From assembly GCF_001008165.2 (NCBI RefSeq), contig NZ_CP011452.2, positions 496,001-560,000 on the forward strand: a stretch of 64,000 nucleotides of DNA. Reading direction: 5' to 3'. This stretch comes from Croceibacterium atlanticum. Its GTDB lineage: Bacteria > Pseudomonadota > Alphaproteobacteria > Sphingomonadales > Sphingomonadaceae. Positions 7,072 to 16,857 of the stretch are shown one piece after another. Each line of letters starts with the position of its first letter. Within the stretch, counting starts at the first letter, position 1. The translations under genes and the position numbers were made by a program. The notes below the pieces were generated by a model that worked only from the letters and a program-made list of their open reading frames with translations, had not been told where the DNA came from and did not search any database.

Positions 7072-9738
7072 ATGAATACGGTCTACACATTCGGCGGCGG
7101 CGCATCGCATGGCGATCCGCGCGCTACGGACAAGACCATTACCGGCGGCAAGGGAGCCAATCTGGCTGAAATGGCCAGCATTGGCCTGCCCGTTCCCCCG
7201 GGTTTCACGATCACGACCGAAGAATGCGTGCGCTATCTGCGGGAAGGGTCGGACTTTTCCGACAAACTGCGTTCCGATGTGGCCGAAGCGCTGACCCATA
7301 TCGAAAAGACGGTTGGCAAGAGCTTCGGCTCCGCCAGCGATCCCCTGCTGGTTTCCGTCCGTTCCGGCGCGCGCGTTTCCATGCCCGGCATGATGGATAC
7401 GGTACTCAATCTCGGCCTTAATGACGAGACGGTGAAGGGCCTCGCCGCGACATCAGGGGACGATCGCTTCGCCTGGGATTCCTATCGTCGCTTCATCCAG
7501 ATGTATTCCGACGTGGTGCTCGGCCTCGATCACGGATTGTTCGAGGAAGCGCTGGAAATCGCCAAGGAAGACAACGGCTATTTCGCGGATACGGAACTGA
7601 CGGCGCAGGACTGGCAATCGCTGGTCGCCGAATACAAGGAAATCGTCGCGCGCGAACAGGGCAAGCCCTTCCCGCAGGACGTGACCGAACAGCTGTGGGG
7701 CGCAATCGCCGCCGTGTTCGACAGCTGGGATTCGGACCGCGCCAAGGTCTATCGCCGGCTGAACGACATTCCGGGCGACTGGGGCACTGCCGTCAATGTG
7801 CAGGCCATGGTCTTTGGCAATATGGGCGATACCAGCGCCACGGGCGTTGCCTTCACCCGCGATCCCTCCACCGGGGACAGGCAATATTACGGCGAATGGC
7901 TCGTCAATGCGCAGGGTGAGGACGTTGTGGCGGGTATCCGCACGCCGCAATATCTGACCAAGCGCCGCCGCGAAGATGCCGGCGCCGACAAGCCGAGCAT
8001 GGAAGAAGCCATGCCCGATGCCTATAACGAACTGGCCCGCGTGTTCGAGCTGCTGGAGCAGCATTACAAGGACATGCAGGATATCGAATTCACCGTGCAG
8101 CAGGGCAAGTTGTGGATGCTGCAGACCCGCAGCGGTAAGCGCACCGCCAAGGCCGCGTTGAAGATGGCGGTCGACATGGTGGCTGAAGGCCTGATCGACG
8201 AGGAAACGGCGGTGCTGCGCGTGGATCCCATGGCGCTGGACCAGTTGCTGCACCCCACGCTCGATCCCGATGCACAGCGGGATGTGCTGGCCAAGGGGCT
8301 GCCCGCCAGCCCCGGCGCGGCCAGCGGCAAGATCGTGCTGGATGCCGACACGGCCGAACAATGGGCGCAGCATGGCGACAAGGTGATCCTGGTCCGCGTG
8401 GAAACCAGCCCGGAAGACATTCACGGCATGCACGCGGCGCAGGGCGTCCTGACCGCTCGCGGCGGGATGACCAGCCACGCCGCCGTTGTTGCACGCGGCA
8501 TGGGGCGGCCCTGCGTTTCGGGTGCCTCTTCGGTTTCCATCGATATCAAGGCGCGGACCTTGCTGGTCGGCAATCGGGAATTGAAGGAAGGCGATACGAT
8601 CACGCTGGACGGGGCCACCGGCGAAGTCATGTATGGCGAAGTTCCGACCATCGAACCGGAACTGGCGGGCGATTTCGCCACATTGATGGAATGGGCGGAT
8701 CGTCACCGCCGCATGAATGTGCGCACCAATGCCGAAACACCGGCGGATTGCCGCATGGCGCGCCAGTTCGGCGCGGAAGGCATCGGCCTGTGCCGGACTG
8801 AGCACATGTTCTTCGATGCCGGCCGCATCAGCGCCGTGCGCGAAATGATCCTGGCTGAAAACGAAGCCGGCCGACGCAAGGCGCTGGAAAAGCTGCTGCC
8901 CGAACAGCGCAGCGATTTCGTGGAGATCTTCACCACCATGGCGGGCCTGCCATGCACGATCCGCCTGCTGGATCCGCCGCTGCATGAATTCCTGCCCCAC
9001 GAAGATGCGGAATTCGCCGAACTGGCGGAAACGACCGGCTTCGGCGTAGATCATCTGAAACGGCGCGCGAACGAACTGCACGAATTCAACCCGATGCTGG
9101 GCCATCGCGGCTGCCGTCTGGGCATTACCTATCCGGAAATCTACGAAATGCAGGCCCGGGCCATCTTCGAGGCTGCCTGCGAAGTCGCGGAAAAGAGCGG
9201 CGAAGCCGTGGTGCCGGAAGTGATGATCCCGCTGGTAGGGACGAAGCGCGAGCTGGAGATCCTGCGCAAGCTGGTGAACGATACGGCCGAAAAGGTGTTC
9301 TCCGAAAAGGGCCGCAAGCTTGATTATCTGGTCGGCACGATGATCGAACTGCCGCGCGCCGCCCTGATGGCAGGCGAAATTGCGGAAGAAGCGCTCTTCT
9401 TCTCTTTCGGCACCAATGACCTGACGCAGACGACGCTTGGCGTCAGCCGCGATGATTCCGCGCGCTTCCTCGCCGTTTATGTCGAAAAGGGCATTTTCCA
9501 GCGCGATCCCTTTGTCAGCCTGGATATTGAAGGTGTGGGGCAATTGGTCAGTGTCGCGGCTGAACGCGGCCGCGCAACCCGCCCCGATATCAAGCTGGGC
9601 ATTTGCGGCGAACATGGCGGCGATCCGGCCAGCATCGCATTCTGCGAAAAGGTCGGCCTCGATTATGTCAGCGCGTCGCCCTATCGCGTGCCGATTGCCC
9701 GGCTCGCGGCGGCGCAGGCCGCGCTCCGCGCAGGCTAA
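7072..9738 (+). CDS. ppdK: Pyruvate, phosphate dikinase
   Basis: This enzyme interconverts pyruvate + ATP + Pi with phosphoenolpyruvate + AMP + PPi. It has about 888 residues with the three expected domains: an N-terminal nucleotide-binding domain (TGGKGANLAEM, then SVRSGARVSMPGMMDT), the swivelling phosphohistidine domain (GGMTSHAAVVARGMGRP, His about 469), and the C-terminal PEP/pyruvate barrel (LCRTEHMFF, GTNDLTQTTLG, GICGEHGGDP with the catalytic Cys). Two adjacent ATGs occur; 7072 has the better spacing (5 nt) from GAGGGG. It follows glyS in the same direction. Its stop overlaps the stop of the convergent methyltransferase gene. Confidence 0.98.
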   Translation: MNTVYTFGGGASHGDPRATDKTITGGKGANLAEMASIGLPVPPGFTITTEECVRYLREGSDFSDKLRSDVAEALTHIEKTVGKSFGSASDPLLVSVRSGARVSMPGMMDTVLNLGLNDETVKGLAATSGDDRFAWDSYRRFIQMYSDVVLGLDHGLFEEALEIAKEDNGYFADTELTAQDWQSLVAEYKEIVAREQGKPFPQDVTEQLWGAIAAVFDSWDSDRAKVYRRLNDIPGDWGTAVNVQAMVFGNMGDTSATGVAFTRDPSTGDRQYYGEWLVNAQGEDVVAGIRTPQYLTKRRREDAGADKPSMEEAMPDAYNELARVFELLEQHYKDMQDIEFTVQQGKLWMLQTRSGKRTAKAALKMAVDMVAEGLIDEETAVLRVDPMALDQLLHPTLDPDAQRDVLAKGLPASPGAASGKIVLDADTAEQWAQHGDKVILVRVETSPEDIHGMHAAQGVLTARGGMTSHAAVVARGMGRPCVSGASSVSIDIKARTLLVGNRELKEGDTITLDGATGEVMYGEVPTIEPELAGDFATLMEWADRHRRMNVRTNAETPADCRMARQFGAEGIGLCRTEHMFFDAGRISAVREMILAENEAGRRKALEKLLPEQRSDFVEIFTTMAGLPCTIRLLDPPLHEFLPHEDAEFAELAETTGFGVDHLKRRANELHEFNPMLGHRGCRLGITYPEIYEMQARAIFEAACEVAEKSGEAVVPEVMIPLVGTKRELEILRKLVNDTAEKVFSEKGRKLDYLVGTMIELPRAALMAGEIAEEALFFSFGTNDLTQTTLGVSRDDSARFLAVYVEKGIFQRDPFVSLDIEGVGQLVSVAAERGRATRPDIKLGICGEHGGDPASIAFCEKVGLDYVSASPYRVPIARLAAAQAALRAG

Positions 9739-10508
9739 CGCCGGCGCCCGCTCAGGGTCAGGATTTCGAAGGTTTCGGTCACCCGGCCTTCGGAGTCCGC
9801 CTGTGCGATGAATGCCTGTTCGGCAAGGCGAAGCTGTGCCTTGCCGAGCGGAGGCGCGGTTGAGGCAAGGACATTGCCGAGGCCCTGGGCCCGCAAATCC
9901 TCAGCCAGATTCTGTAGCCTGGAATAGCGGACCTTGAGCGGATGCCCGTCCACCACCGGGTCTGCCCAGTTCGCCCTTTGCAATAATTGTGCCCCGGCAC
10001 GCACATCCACCATCGGATGCAGCCGGGCCGCCGGGCGATTGCCATCCGCCGCCAGCATCGCCCCGCGCAGCACCGGCAGGCTGCCAGCCCCGGCAAAGCT
10101 GGCAATGGCGAGCCCGCCCGGCTCCAGCGCATTGCGTATATGGATCAGGGCGCCGGGCAGATCATTGACGGTATCCAGCGTGCCAAGGCTCGCAATGAAG
10201 TCGAAACCGGAGAAGGGGAGGGGGCGTTCCTCCTCCACCCTTTCCTCGCCGGAGGATGGGGCGGGATCGGCACGAACAACCTGCGCGCCCCTCTCGCCCA
10301 GAATGGTGGCAAGCCGTCCGCTCCAGTCACCGATGACAAGTGCGCGTTTCGGTTCATGCATGACGAAAGCGAGCCGTTCGATCACGTCATCAATCATATC
10401 GTCCAGCACGAAACGCGCCGCATTGGGCCGGGCCTGCAGCGTGCCTATCCTGCGGCGCGCGGCATTGCGGCGCTGGGCGGAGAAAATAGTCGGGGGAACA
10501 TTTGCCAT
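9735..10508 (-). CDS. SAM-dependent methyltransferase-like protein (NDUFAF5/BioC type)
   Basis: The 257-residue protein starts at ATG 10508, with AGG 8 nt before it; a GTG at 10517 is an alternative. The N-terminal stretch (IFSAQRRNAARRR) followed by a class I methyltransferase fold (ALVIGDWSGRLATIL as the degenerate SAM-binding loop, FDFIASLGTLDTVNDLPGALIHIRNALEPGG) matches the alphaproteobacterial relatives of mitochondrial complex I assembly factor NDUFAF5. The loop lacks the usual GxGxG. Around residues 88-103 is a short Glu/Arg/Pro-rich insertion. It is divergent from comF. The exact substrate is not assignable from sequence. Confidence 0.8.
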   Translation of the reverse strand: MANVPPTIFSAQRRNAARRRIGTLQARPNAARFVLDDMIDDVIERLAFVMHEPKRALVIGDWSGRLATILGERGAQVVRADPAPSSGEERVEEERPLPFSGFDFIASLGTLDTVNDLPGALIHIRNALEPGGLAIASFAGAGSLPVLRGAMLAADGNRPAARLHPMVDVRAGAQLLQRANWADPVVDGHPLKVRYSRLQNLAEDLRAQGLGNVLASTAPPLGKAQLRLAEQAFIAQADSEGRVTETFEILTLSGRRR

Positions 10509-10584
10509 GTTTCGCACCTGCCGCGCGGGGCGCGGCCATGCAAGGTGGCTTGCTGCAATCCACGCGCCGGGGCATCAGCATGCG

Positions 10585-11319
10585 GTGTTTCTCAAGGCTT
10601 CCTTCGCCCCGCTGGTGGATCTCGTCTATCCACCGCGCTGCCCGTCATGCGGCGCCGGAATTGCCGCTCAACAGGGGCTATGCACCGATTGCTGGAGCGA
10701 GTTGGTTATTCCCGGCGAACCGTCCTGCGAAAAATGCCAGCGCCCCTTCGGCAATGCCTCGCTCGAACAAGGGGCCATTTGCGCACCTTGCATGGCAGAT
10801 CCGCCCTTGCATGATGGGATCGCGGCCGCCGCGCTCTATAATGATGCCTCAAGGCAATTGGTCCTGTCGTTCAAACATGGCCGCAAGATCGCACTGGCAC
10901 CCATGCTGGCGCGGCTGATCCTGACGCGGTTACCTGCGCTTGACGGGGAATGGCTGATCGTGCCGGTGCCGCTGCACCGCAGCAGGATATGGCAGCGTGG
11001 ATATAATCAGTCTGCCCTGCTGGGGCAGGAAATCGCGCGGCGGCGCAATCAGAAAATGTTGTATGACGGATTGATCCGCCGCAAGCGGACGCCGCCACTT
11101 GGGGGTCTGGGAAAGAAGGCGAGGGCGAGGGCACTTTCCGGCGCAATCACATTTAACCCGAAGAGGGCCCGGCAACTCAACGGGGCGCGGGTTCTTCTGG
11201 TTGATGATGTGATGACCAGCGGTGCCACCACCCAGGCCTGCGTCAAGGCGTTGAAGCGGGCGGGCGTAAACAAGGTGCGGATTGCCTGCTTCGCCCGCGT
11301 ACTGGATGAAGCGCTATGA
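10585..11319 (+). CDS. ComF family protein (double zinc ribbon + phosphoribosyltransferase-like)
   Basis: This is a ComF homologue, in family terms linked to DNA uptake or recombination. It has about 244 residues. A Cys-rich N-terminus (CPSCG, CTDC, CEKC, CAPC) is followed by a type I phosphoribosyltransferase fold with a clear PRPP loop, VLLVDDVMTSGATTQAC. I chose GTG 10585 (VFLKASFAPLVDLVYPPRC), which fits the usual N-terminus PLxDLxxPPRC and leaves a 76-nt divergent gap. An in-frame ATG at 10507 would overlap the start of the opposite gene and adds non-conserved residues. Confidence 0.88.
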   Translation: MFLKASFAPLVDLVYPPRCPSCGAGIAAQQGLCTDCWSELVIPGEPSCEKCQRPFGNASLEQGAICAPCMADPPLHDGIAAAALYNDASRQLVLSFKHGRKIALAPMLARLILTRLPALDGEWLIVPVPLHRSRIWQRGYNQSALLGQEIARRRNQKMLYDGLIRRKRTPPLGGLGKKARARALSGAITFNPKRARQLNGARVLLVDDVMTSGATTQACVKALKRAGVNKVRIACFARVLDEAL

Positions 11320-11649
11320 CCCCCAATGCAAAACGCCCGGGGGAAAACCCCCGGGCGCCGCGTGACGAAAATCGCTGGGCCAGCGGCGCATCACCCCCCC
11401 ACTCGGATGCGGCGGCCCAAACCCTCATGTATCGGCCTGTCATTTTATGACCAGTGCCGAAACCCCCCAATACCTTGGCGCTTTACCGGCGCATCCGGTT
11501 TTGAAGCGCGGCCCGTCACGACCGCAGGGCATATTCATCACATTGAAAGCTTCCCTGACAAAGAGCCTTCGCCGCGCATCATGGATTTTGCCGCCTCTCT
11601 GTGGTTATCCTGCAACAATAATGCGTAACGAAGGCCCTTACAGGCTTAA
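11320..11649. other. Non-coding gap between comF and hisI
   Basis: These 330 nt hold the hairpin at 11334-11357 and nothing else I can support. A 68-codon frame (ATG 11447) ends in a TTGA overlap with the hisI start, but its translation looks random. The hisI promoter should be here, though I see no strong -35/-10 pair. Confidence 0.5.
11334..11357 (+). terminator. Hairpin downstream of comF
   Basis: CGCCCGGGGG-AAAA-CCCCCGGGCG is a perfect 10-bp stem with a 4-nt loop starting 15 nt after the comF stop. No T-tract follows on the plus strand, so it may be a weak terminator or a 3'-end stabiliser. Confidence 0.55.
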
Positions 11650-12051
11650 TTGAAAAGGAACCGGGACATTTCCGAGAAAGATGCAGAGGTTAATGAGCGG
11701 GAACAGGGTACAAGCTTCCTGCCGAAATTCGATGATTCCGGCCTGTTGACGGCCATCGCGCAGGATTCTGCCAGCGGTATTATTCTGATGGTTGCCTTTA
11801 TGGATGCGGAAGCGCTTTCAAAGACGCTTGAAACCGGCAAGGCCCATTTCCATTCGCGCAGCCGTAAACGCTTGTGGATGAAGGGCGAATCGTCCGGGCA
11901 TGTTTTGCATGTCGAACAGATCCTGGTCGACTGCGATCAGGATGCGCTCATCCTGAAAGTGCGACCGGCTGGGCCGGCCTGTCACACCGGGGAGCAAAGC
12001 TGTTTCTATCGGGTGCTGGAGGGTGAAAAGCTGACTCGCCTTCCCGATTAA
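11650..12051 (+). CDS. hisI: Phosphoribosyl-AMP cyclohydrolase
   Basis: This enzyme opens the purine ring of phosphoribosyl-AMP in histidine biosynthesis. The 133-residue protein shows the family hallmarks [38 protein letters not shown] (Mg/Zn ligands) and [10 protein letters not shown] (zinc Cys). It is the stand-alone HisI form with no HisE domain. The only in-frame start before the conserved LPKFDDSGL is TTG at 11650, so the gene uses a TTG start. It is followed after 22 nt by an acyl-CoA dehydrogenase; the metabolic link between them is not obvious. Confidence 0.93.
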   Translation: MKRNRDISEKDAEVNEREQGTSFLPKFDDSGLLTAIAQDSASGIILMVAFMDAEALSKTLETGKAHFHSRSRKRLWMKGESSGHVLHVEQILVDCDQDALILKVRPAGPACHTGEQSCFYRVLEGEKLTRLPD

Positions 12052-12073
12052 GCCGGGTTAAAGGCGGATTGTT

Positions 12074-13846
12074 ATGACTGATTACATTCCGCCCGCCCGC
12101 GATATACGCTTCGTCCTCAAGGAATTGCTCGATCTGGAAAGCCATCAGGCGCTTCCGGCCTTCGCAATGGTGGACGAAGACCTGGTAGATACGATCATTG
12201 ACGAGGCGGGGCGCTTTTGCGCGGAAGTGCTCGCCCCGCTCAACCGCGTGAGCGACGAACAGGGGTGCACGCGCGCAGCGGATGGCAGCGTGAAGACGCC
12301 GGGCGGATTTGCTGAGGCTTACGCCCAATATTGCGAATCCGGCTGGGGCACGCTGGCCTTGCCGGAAGAATTCGGCGGGCAGGGTATGCCTCACGTTCTC
12401 GCCACGGTGGTGGAAGAGTTCGCCAACGCATCGTGCCACGCATTCTATATGTATCCGGGCCTGACCCATGGCGCGGTTTCGGCCCTGCTTGCCAAGGGAA
12501 GCGATGAGCTGAAGCAGATTTATCTGCCCAAGCTGGTTTCCGGCGAATGGCTCGGCACAATGGCGCTGACAGAGGCGCATTGCGGGACCGATCTCGGTCT
12601 GCTGCGCACGCGCGCGGAACCGGCTGATGACGGCACTTTCTCTCTCAGCGGCGAAAAGATCTTCTGTTCCGGCGGCGAACAGGATCTGACCGGCAACATC
12701 ATCCACCTGGTGTTGGCGCGGACGCCTGATGCTGCACCCGGATCGCGCGGTATATCCTTGTTCCTGGTCCCGAAATTCATTCCGGATGAATCTGGCGAAC
12801 CCGGTGAGAAGAACGCCGTCAGCTGCGGCGCCATCGAACACAAGATGGGCATTCGCGGCAGCGCAACATGCGTGATGAATTTCGATGGTGCCAAGGGCTG
12901 GATGATCGGCGGGGAGGGCGAAGGCCTGGCCGCCATGTTCATCATGATGAATGCGGCGCGTCTTTCTTGCGGCAATCAGGGCGTGGCGCAGGCCGAACTC
13001 GCCTATCAGAAGGCCGCCGCCTATGCGCTGGAACGGCGGCAGGGCAAGGCCGCGGGCGAACGGGCAGACCCCAAGGCAGCTGCCGATCCACTGATCGTTC
13101 ATCCCGATGTTCGCCGCATGTTGATGGATGCGCGTGCATTCACCGAAGGGTTTCGCGCGCTCGTCCTGTGGACTTCGCTTCAGATCGATCTGTCACACGG
13201 TGCGGAGGACGAGGCGGTTCGCAAGCAGGCGGACGAACTGGTTGGCTTCCTGACGCCGGTTCTGAAGGGATTTGGCACCGATCGCGGATTTGAAACAGCC
13301 GTGGACATGCAGCAGATCTTCGGCGGCCATGGCTATATTGCCGAATGGGGCATGGAACAGATCGTTCGCGATGCCCGCGTTCCGCGCATGTATGAAGGCG
13401 CCAATGGCGTTCAGGCACTCGATCTTGCTGGCCGGAAGCTGGCCCGCGATGGAGGCAGGGTTGCCGATCAGTTCTTCTCCCTGATCGAAGGCGACTGTGC
13501 CGACGCACCGGAATTCATTGCCACGCCGTTGCACGATGGGGTGGAGGAAGCACGCGCAGCCGCGAAATGGCTGATCGACAATGCCGGGTCCGATCCGAAC
13601 AATCTCGGCGCCGGATCCTATGCCTTCATGGAGTTGATCGGAACGCTGGCGACTGGCTGGATGTGGGCACGCATGGCCACGGTGGCGGCAGCAAAGGGTG
13701 ATGATCCTTTCTACGCCGCCAAACTGGCGACCGCGCGGCATTATGCCCAACGCAGCCTGACGAAATGCGCAGGCCTGCACCGCGAGGTTGAAGCCGGCGC
13801 CGCGGCGCTGATGGCGATTGCGGGAGAAGGTTTCCTGAGAAGCTGA
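12074..13846 (+). CDS. Acyl-CoA dehydrogenase (DmdC/large C-terminal-domain type)
   Basis: This FAD enzyme removes two hydrogens from an acyl-CoA. At 590 residues it is longer than classic acyl-CoA dehydrogenases (about 380). After the N-terminal, middle (MALTEAHCGTDLG, GEKIFCSGGEQD) and FAD/C-terminal domains (QIFGGHGYIAEWGMEQIVRDARVPRMYEG, with the presumed catalytic Glu in YEG) it carries the extra C-terminal domain (about 470-590) of the subfamily that includes 3-methylmercaptopropionyl-CoA dehydrogenase DmdC. Subfamily members act on varied substrates, so DMSP metabolism cannot be concluded. It faces the berberine-type flavoenzyme gene tail to tail. Confidence 0.92.
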   Translation: MTDYIPPARDIRFVLKELLDLESHQALPAFAMVDEDLVDTIIDEAGRFCAEVLAPLNRVSDEQGCTRAADGSVKTPGGFAEAYAQYCESGWGTLALPEEFGGQGMPHVLATVVEEFANASCHAFYMYPGLTHGAVSALLAKGSDELKQIYLPKLVSGEWLGTMALTEAHCGTDLGLLRTRAEPADDGTFSLSGEKIFCSGGEQDLTGNIIHLVLARTPDAAPGSRGISLFLVPKFIPDESGEPGEKNAVSCGAIEHKMGIRGSATCVMNFDGAKGWMIGGEGEGLAAMFIMMNAARLSCGNQGVAQAELAYQKAAAYALERRQGKAAGERADPKAAADPLIVHPDVRRMLMDARAFTEGFRALVLWTSLQIDLSHGAEDEAVRKQADELVGFLTPVLKGFGTDRGFETAVDMQQIFGGHGYIAEWGMEQIVRDARVPRMYEGANGVQALDLAGRKLARDGGRVADQFFSLIEGDCADAPEFIATPLHDGVEEARAAAKWLIDNAGSDPNNLGAGSYAFMELIGTLATGWMWARMATVAAAKGDDPFYAAKLATARHYAQRSLTKCAGLHREVEAGAAALMAIAGEGFLRS

Positions 13847-13854
13847 CGCGATAT

Positions 13855-15207
13855 TCAGGCGGGAAAGCCGAAGAGCATGCCGTCCGGATCATATTGTTCG
13901 CGCAGCTTCGTGATCCGCTCCAGCGCTTCTGGAGAAAAGCACTCGGCGATGCGGGTGGCGTCTGGCGACAGGTTTGCTTCGCCCACATATCGGCCGGCGC
14001 GGTGCGGGGCGAGGGCCTGGTCCGCCGCCTTGACCCATTCCATATGCAGGCGATCCTCCAGCGGGTCGTCCCAAATGGCATAGATGCCGGCCTCGTTACC
14101 GCCGCCCACTGACAGCGCGCCCGTCTTGCCATCGGGGTATTCCGGGATGCGCCCACCGCCGCCCATGGCAAAGATGTTGATGCTGGATGATCGGCGCGGC
14201 AGCCCCGCCAGCTTGTAAACGGCCAGCAGCATGTCGCCGACTGTTGAATTGCTCCACAGATGGTCTGCCGCCACGCGTTTTCCCGGTGGCATTGCCGGTA
14301 GATCCACAAGCTCTGAGAAGCTCTTCGTTTCCCGCTTGATCTGCCTCAGATAATTGGCGTTTGTCGGCGGATCGAAATAGGATGCGATGCGATGGCGGGC
14401 TTCCGCTTCATCCTTCCCCATGCTGACGACGCGGAGGGAAACGGCCGCAGCGCCGGTGCTGATATCCGGACCGACGAGACAGGTCAGTTCGGAAGAAGGA
14501 TGGGCCGCACGATTGGCCTGCGTCAGCCAGCTGGCGATCTCTGGCGCACTTTCCGCCGATATTTGCGCATTCCAGACATGAATTGCCCCCGGGATGGGGT
14601 GGAGGCGCAGGCGATATCCGGTCGCGATGGCGGGAAAACCGGCCCCGGCGCCGCGGGCCGCCCAGAACAGTTCTGGATGGCTGGTTTCGCTCGCAGTGGC
14701 GATGGACCCGTCGGGCAGGACGACATCCAGTTCCCAGACGCTGGAGCAGGCCGGGCCCCATGTGCCCGAATTCCACCCGAAACCGCCACTGAGCAGATAG
14801 CCACTGAGGGAAACGTCGGGGCAATGGCCGACGGGAAAGGCAAGCCCGTCTCGTGCCAGACGGAGCAGGAGATCGCCCCCTTTTACGCCTGCGCCAACAT
14901 GGGCGGCTTGCCCGGGCACATCGACCTGGATCATGTCCAGTCCCGAAAGATCGAGCAGCATTCCGCCATCGCGCAGGGCGGAAGCTTCATAGGAATGTCC
15001 GCCGCCACGTGGAGAAACACGCAGGCCGTGGCGCCGGGCAATCTTCACCGCCTGCGCGACATCTTCCGCAGAACGGGCCCGAACGATAAGTTCTGGCGAA
15101 CGGGCATCCGCCAGCCGGCGGTTCCAGCTCATCCGGTCACGAATGCCGGTATATCCGGGTGTGTCGCGCCCGCTTGCTTCCAGGCCGATCTTGCGCAGAT
15201 CAGCCAA
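13855..15207 (-). CDS. FAD-linked oxidase, berberine-bridge-enzyme type
   Basis: The 450-residue protein has a PCMH-type FAD domain and a C-terminal BBE segment (EQYDPDGMLF). His71 in RGGGHSYEAS and Cys129 in VGHCPDVSLSGYLLSGGFGW are at the positions that bind FAD covalently in bicovalent BBE-like enzymes, which suggests an oxidase with high redox potential acting on a hydroxyl or similar group. No signal peptide is visible. The start is uncertain: TTG 15207, or ATG 15132 (MSWNRRLADAR), which would keep the whole FAD domain. It is the last gene of a four-gene operon after the dienelactone-hydrolase-like gene (35-nt gap). Confidence 0.87.
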   Translation of the reverse strand: MADLRKIGLEASGRDTPGYTGIRDRMSWNRRLADARSPELIVRARSAEDVAQAVKIARRHGLRVSPRGGGHSYEASALRDGGMLLDLSGLDMIQVDVPGQAAHVGAGVKGGDLLLRLARDGLAFPVGHCPDVSLSGYLLSGGFGWNSGTWGPACSSVWELDVVLPDGSIATASETSHPELFWAARGAGAGFPAIATGYRLRLHPIPGAIHVWNAQISAESAPEIASWLTQANRAAHPSSELTCLVGPDISTGAAAVSLRVVSMGKDEAEARHRIASYFDPPTNANYLRQIKRETKSFSELVDLPAMPPGKRVAADHLWSNSTVGDMLLAVYKLAGLPRRSSSINIFAMGGGGRIPEYPDGKTGALSVGGGNEAGIYAIWDDPLEDRLHMEWVKAADQALAPHRAGRYVGEANLSPDATRIAECFSPEALERITKLREQYDPDGMLFGFPA

Positions 15208-15242
15208 TGCGCCCGAGATCGGCGCCCCGGAGATCGGCGGCC

Positions 15243-15944
15243 CTATGCCAGAACCTCGTCAAAAAGGCTGAACATGGATGCCCAGCTCTGCCGGTCCGCG
15301 CTTTCGTCATAGGCGGTGGCGGGATTGGAATTGGGCTGCGGATTGCAGAAGCCATGCTTCACGCCCGCATAGGAGTGGAAGTGCCAGTTTCCACCGGCGT
15401 GATCCATTTCTTCCCAGAACTTGATCACTTGCTGGCGGGGCACCATCGGGTCCGCATCGCCATGGCAGACGAGGATACGAGCGCTGATCCGGCCGGGTTC
15501 GGCCGGTTGTTCGGTATTGAGCAGTCCGTGGAAACTCACCGCCGCGAATAGCGGGGCGCCATCCCGGGCGAGTTCCAGCGTGGCCTGTCCACCCATGCAG
15601 AATCCGATCGCGCCAATGGGCAGCCCGCGCGCTTCCTCCATGCCGGCAAGGGCCTTCAGCCCGGCACGCAGGCGGTTGCGATAGGAATCCGGCGTCTGGC
15701 GTATCTCCATCGCGAATTCGCGCGACTGGTCGAAATTTTCCGGCTGCTTGCCATAGAAATCCGCGACCAGCGCGAGATAGCCATGATCGGCTAGCGACTT
15801 CGCCTTGTCGAAGACGAAGCCGCCGGGATTCATTATCGTCGGGAAAACCAGCACTGCGGCCCTGGGCACACCTTTTGGCCGTGCCACATGGCTGGTCAGC
15901 CCTATCTCGCCGTCGGAATAGGCAAGTGTTTCCAGATCATTCAT
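15243..15944 (-). CDS. Dienelactone hydrolase family protein
   Basis: This is a cytoplasmic alpha/beta hydrolase of 233 residues. Cys116 in GFCMGG is the nucleophile, with Asp165 in HGDADPMVP and His197 in VKHGF, which together form the Cys-Asp-His triad of dienelactone hydrolases. The start ATG 15944 lies 8 nt inside the end of cysK, so translation is probably coupled. A longer in-frame extension to 16265 is only the shadow of cysK. The substrate may be an aromatic-ring-cleavage lactone or a simple ester; the context does not decide. Confidence 0.9.
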   Translation of the reverse strand: MNDLETLAYSDGEIGLTSHVARPKGVPRAAVLVFPTIMNPGGFVFDKAKSLADHGYLALVADFYGKQPENFDQSREFAMEIRQTPDSYRNRLRAGLKALAGMEEARGLPIGAIGFCMGGQATLELARDGAPLFAAVSFHGLLNTEQPAEPGRISARILVCHGDADPMVPRQQVIKFWEEMDHAGGNWHFHSYAGVKHGFCNPQPNSNPATAYDESADRQSWASMFSLFDEVLA

Positions 15945-16857
15945 TGGGCAGGAAATCCGGGACCGACAGATAGCGTTCGCCCGTATCGTAATTGAAGCCG
16001 ATAATGCGCGTGCCCGGTTCCAGTTCGGCACATTTGGCCTTGATCGCGGCCAGCGTCGCGCCGCTGGAAATGCCGACCAGCAAGCCTTCCTTCGCCGCAC
16101 ACTGCCGGGCCATTTCCTTCGCATCTTCCGCATCCACCTCGATCGCGCCGTCGATGGACTGCGTGTGCAGATTGCCGGGGATGAAGCCCGCGCCGATACC
16201 CTGGATCGGGTGCGGGCCGGGCTGGCCGCCGCTGATGACGGGCGACAGGCCCGGTTCAACGGCATAGGCTTTCAGATCGGGCCAGCTCTTCTTCAATTCT
16301 TCCGCACAGCCCGTCAGGTGGCCGCCCGTTCCAACGCCAGTGATCAGCACTGCCGGCGGCGTGTCTGCAAAATCGGCCAGGATTTCCTTCGCCGTCGTGC
16401 TGGCATGTATCGCCACATTGGCCGGATTTTCGAATTGCTGCGGCATCCACGCACCGGGGGTCTGATCAATCAGTTCCTGCGCCCGTTCTAGTGCGCCCTT
16501 CATGCCCTTTTCCTTGGGCGTCAGATCGAAGCTGGCGCCATAGGCGAGCATCAGGCGGCGCCGTTCAAGGCTCATGCTTTCAGGCATGACCAGCACCAGC
16601 TTGTAGCCTTTTACCGCCGCGACCATGGCCAGGCCCACGCCGGTATTGCCGCTGGTCGGTTCGATGATCGTGCCGCCGGGTTTCAGCGCGCCGGATTTCT
16701 CCGCATCCTCGATCATGGCCAAAGCGATGCGATCCTTGATCGATCCACCGGGATTGGCCCGTTCGCTCTTCACCCAGACCTCGTGGTCAGGGAACAGGCG
16801 GGAAAGGCGGATATGCGGCGTATTGCCGATTGTGGCGAGAACTGTGTCGACCTTCAT
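15937..16857 (-). CDS. cysK: Cysteine synthase A
   Basis: This PLP enzyme makes cysteine from O-acetylserine and sulfide. The 306-residue protein has the PLP lysine at Lys41 in NPGGSIKDR, the substrate loop [11 protein letters not shown], the phosphate-binding [11 protein letters not shown] and GISSGA. It overlaps the MFS transporter gene upstream by 4 nt (ATGA) and the hydrolase gene downstream by 8 nt, so it sits in the middle of an operon. The closeness of a transporter, hydrolase and flavoenzyme is unusual for cysK; it may serve general cysteine supply. Confidence 0.95.
   Translation of the reverse strand: MKVDTVLATIGNTPHIRLSRLFPDHEVWVKSERANPGGSIKDRIALAMIEDAEKSGALKPGGTIIEPTSGNTGVGLAMVAAVKGYKLVLVMPESMSLERRRLMLAYGASFDLTPKEKGMKGALERAQELIDQTPGAWMPQQFENPANVAIHASTTAKEILADFADTPPAVLITGVGTGGHLTGCAEELKKSWPDLKAYAVEPGLSPVISGGQPGPHPIQGIGAGFIPGNLHTQSIDGAIEVDAEDAKEMARQCAAKEGLLVGISSGATLAAIKAKCAELEPGTRIIGFNYDTGERYLSVPDFLPNE

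Noticed and set aside
7453-9615. 720-codon open frame antisense to ppdK
   Set aside because: It mirrors the codon bias of ppdK; the translation is low-complexity His/Gln/Ala-rich with no recognisable domain.
11447-11653. 68-codon frame whose stop overlaps the hisI TTG start (TTGA)
   Set aside because: The overlap imitates the coupled genes seen elsewhere, but the peptide looks random and has no Shine-Dalgarno.
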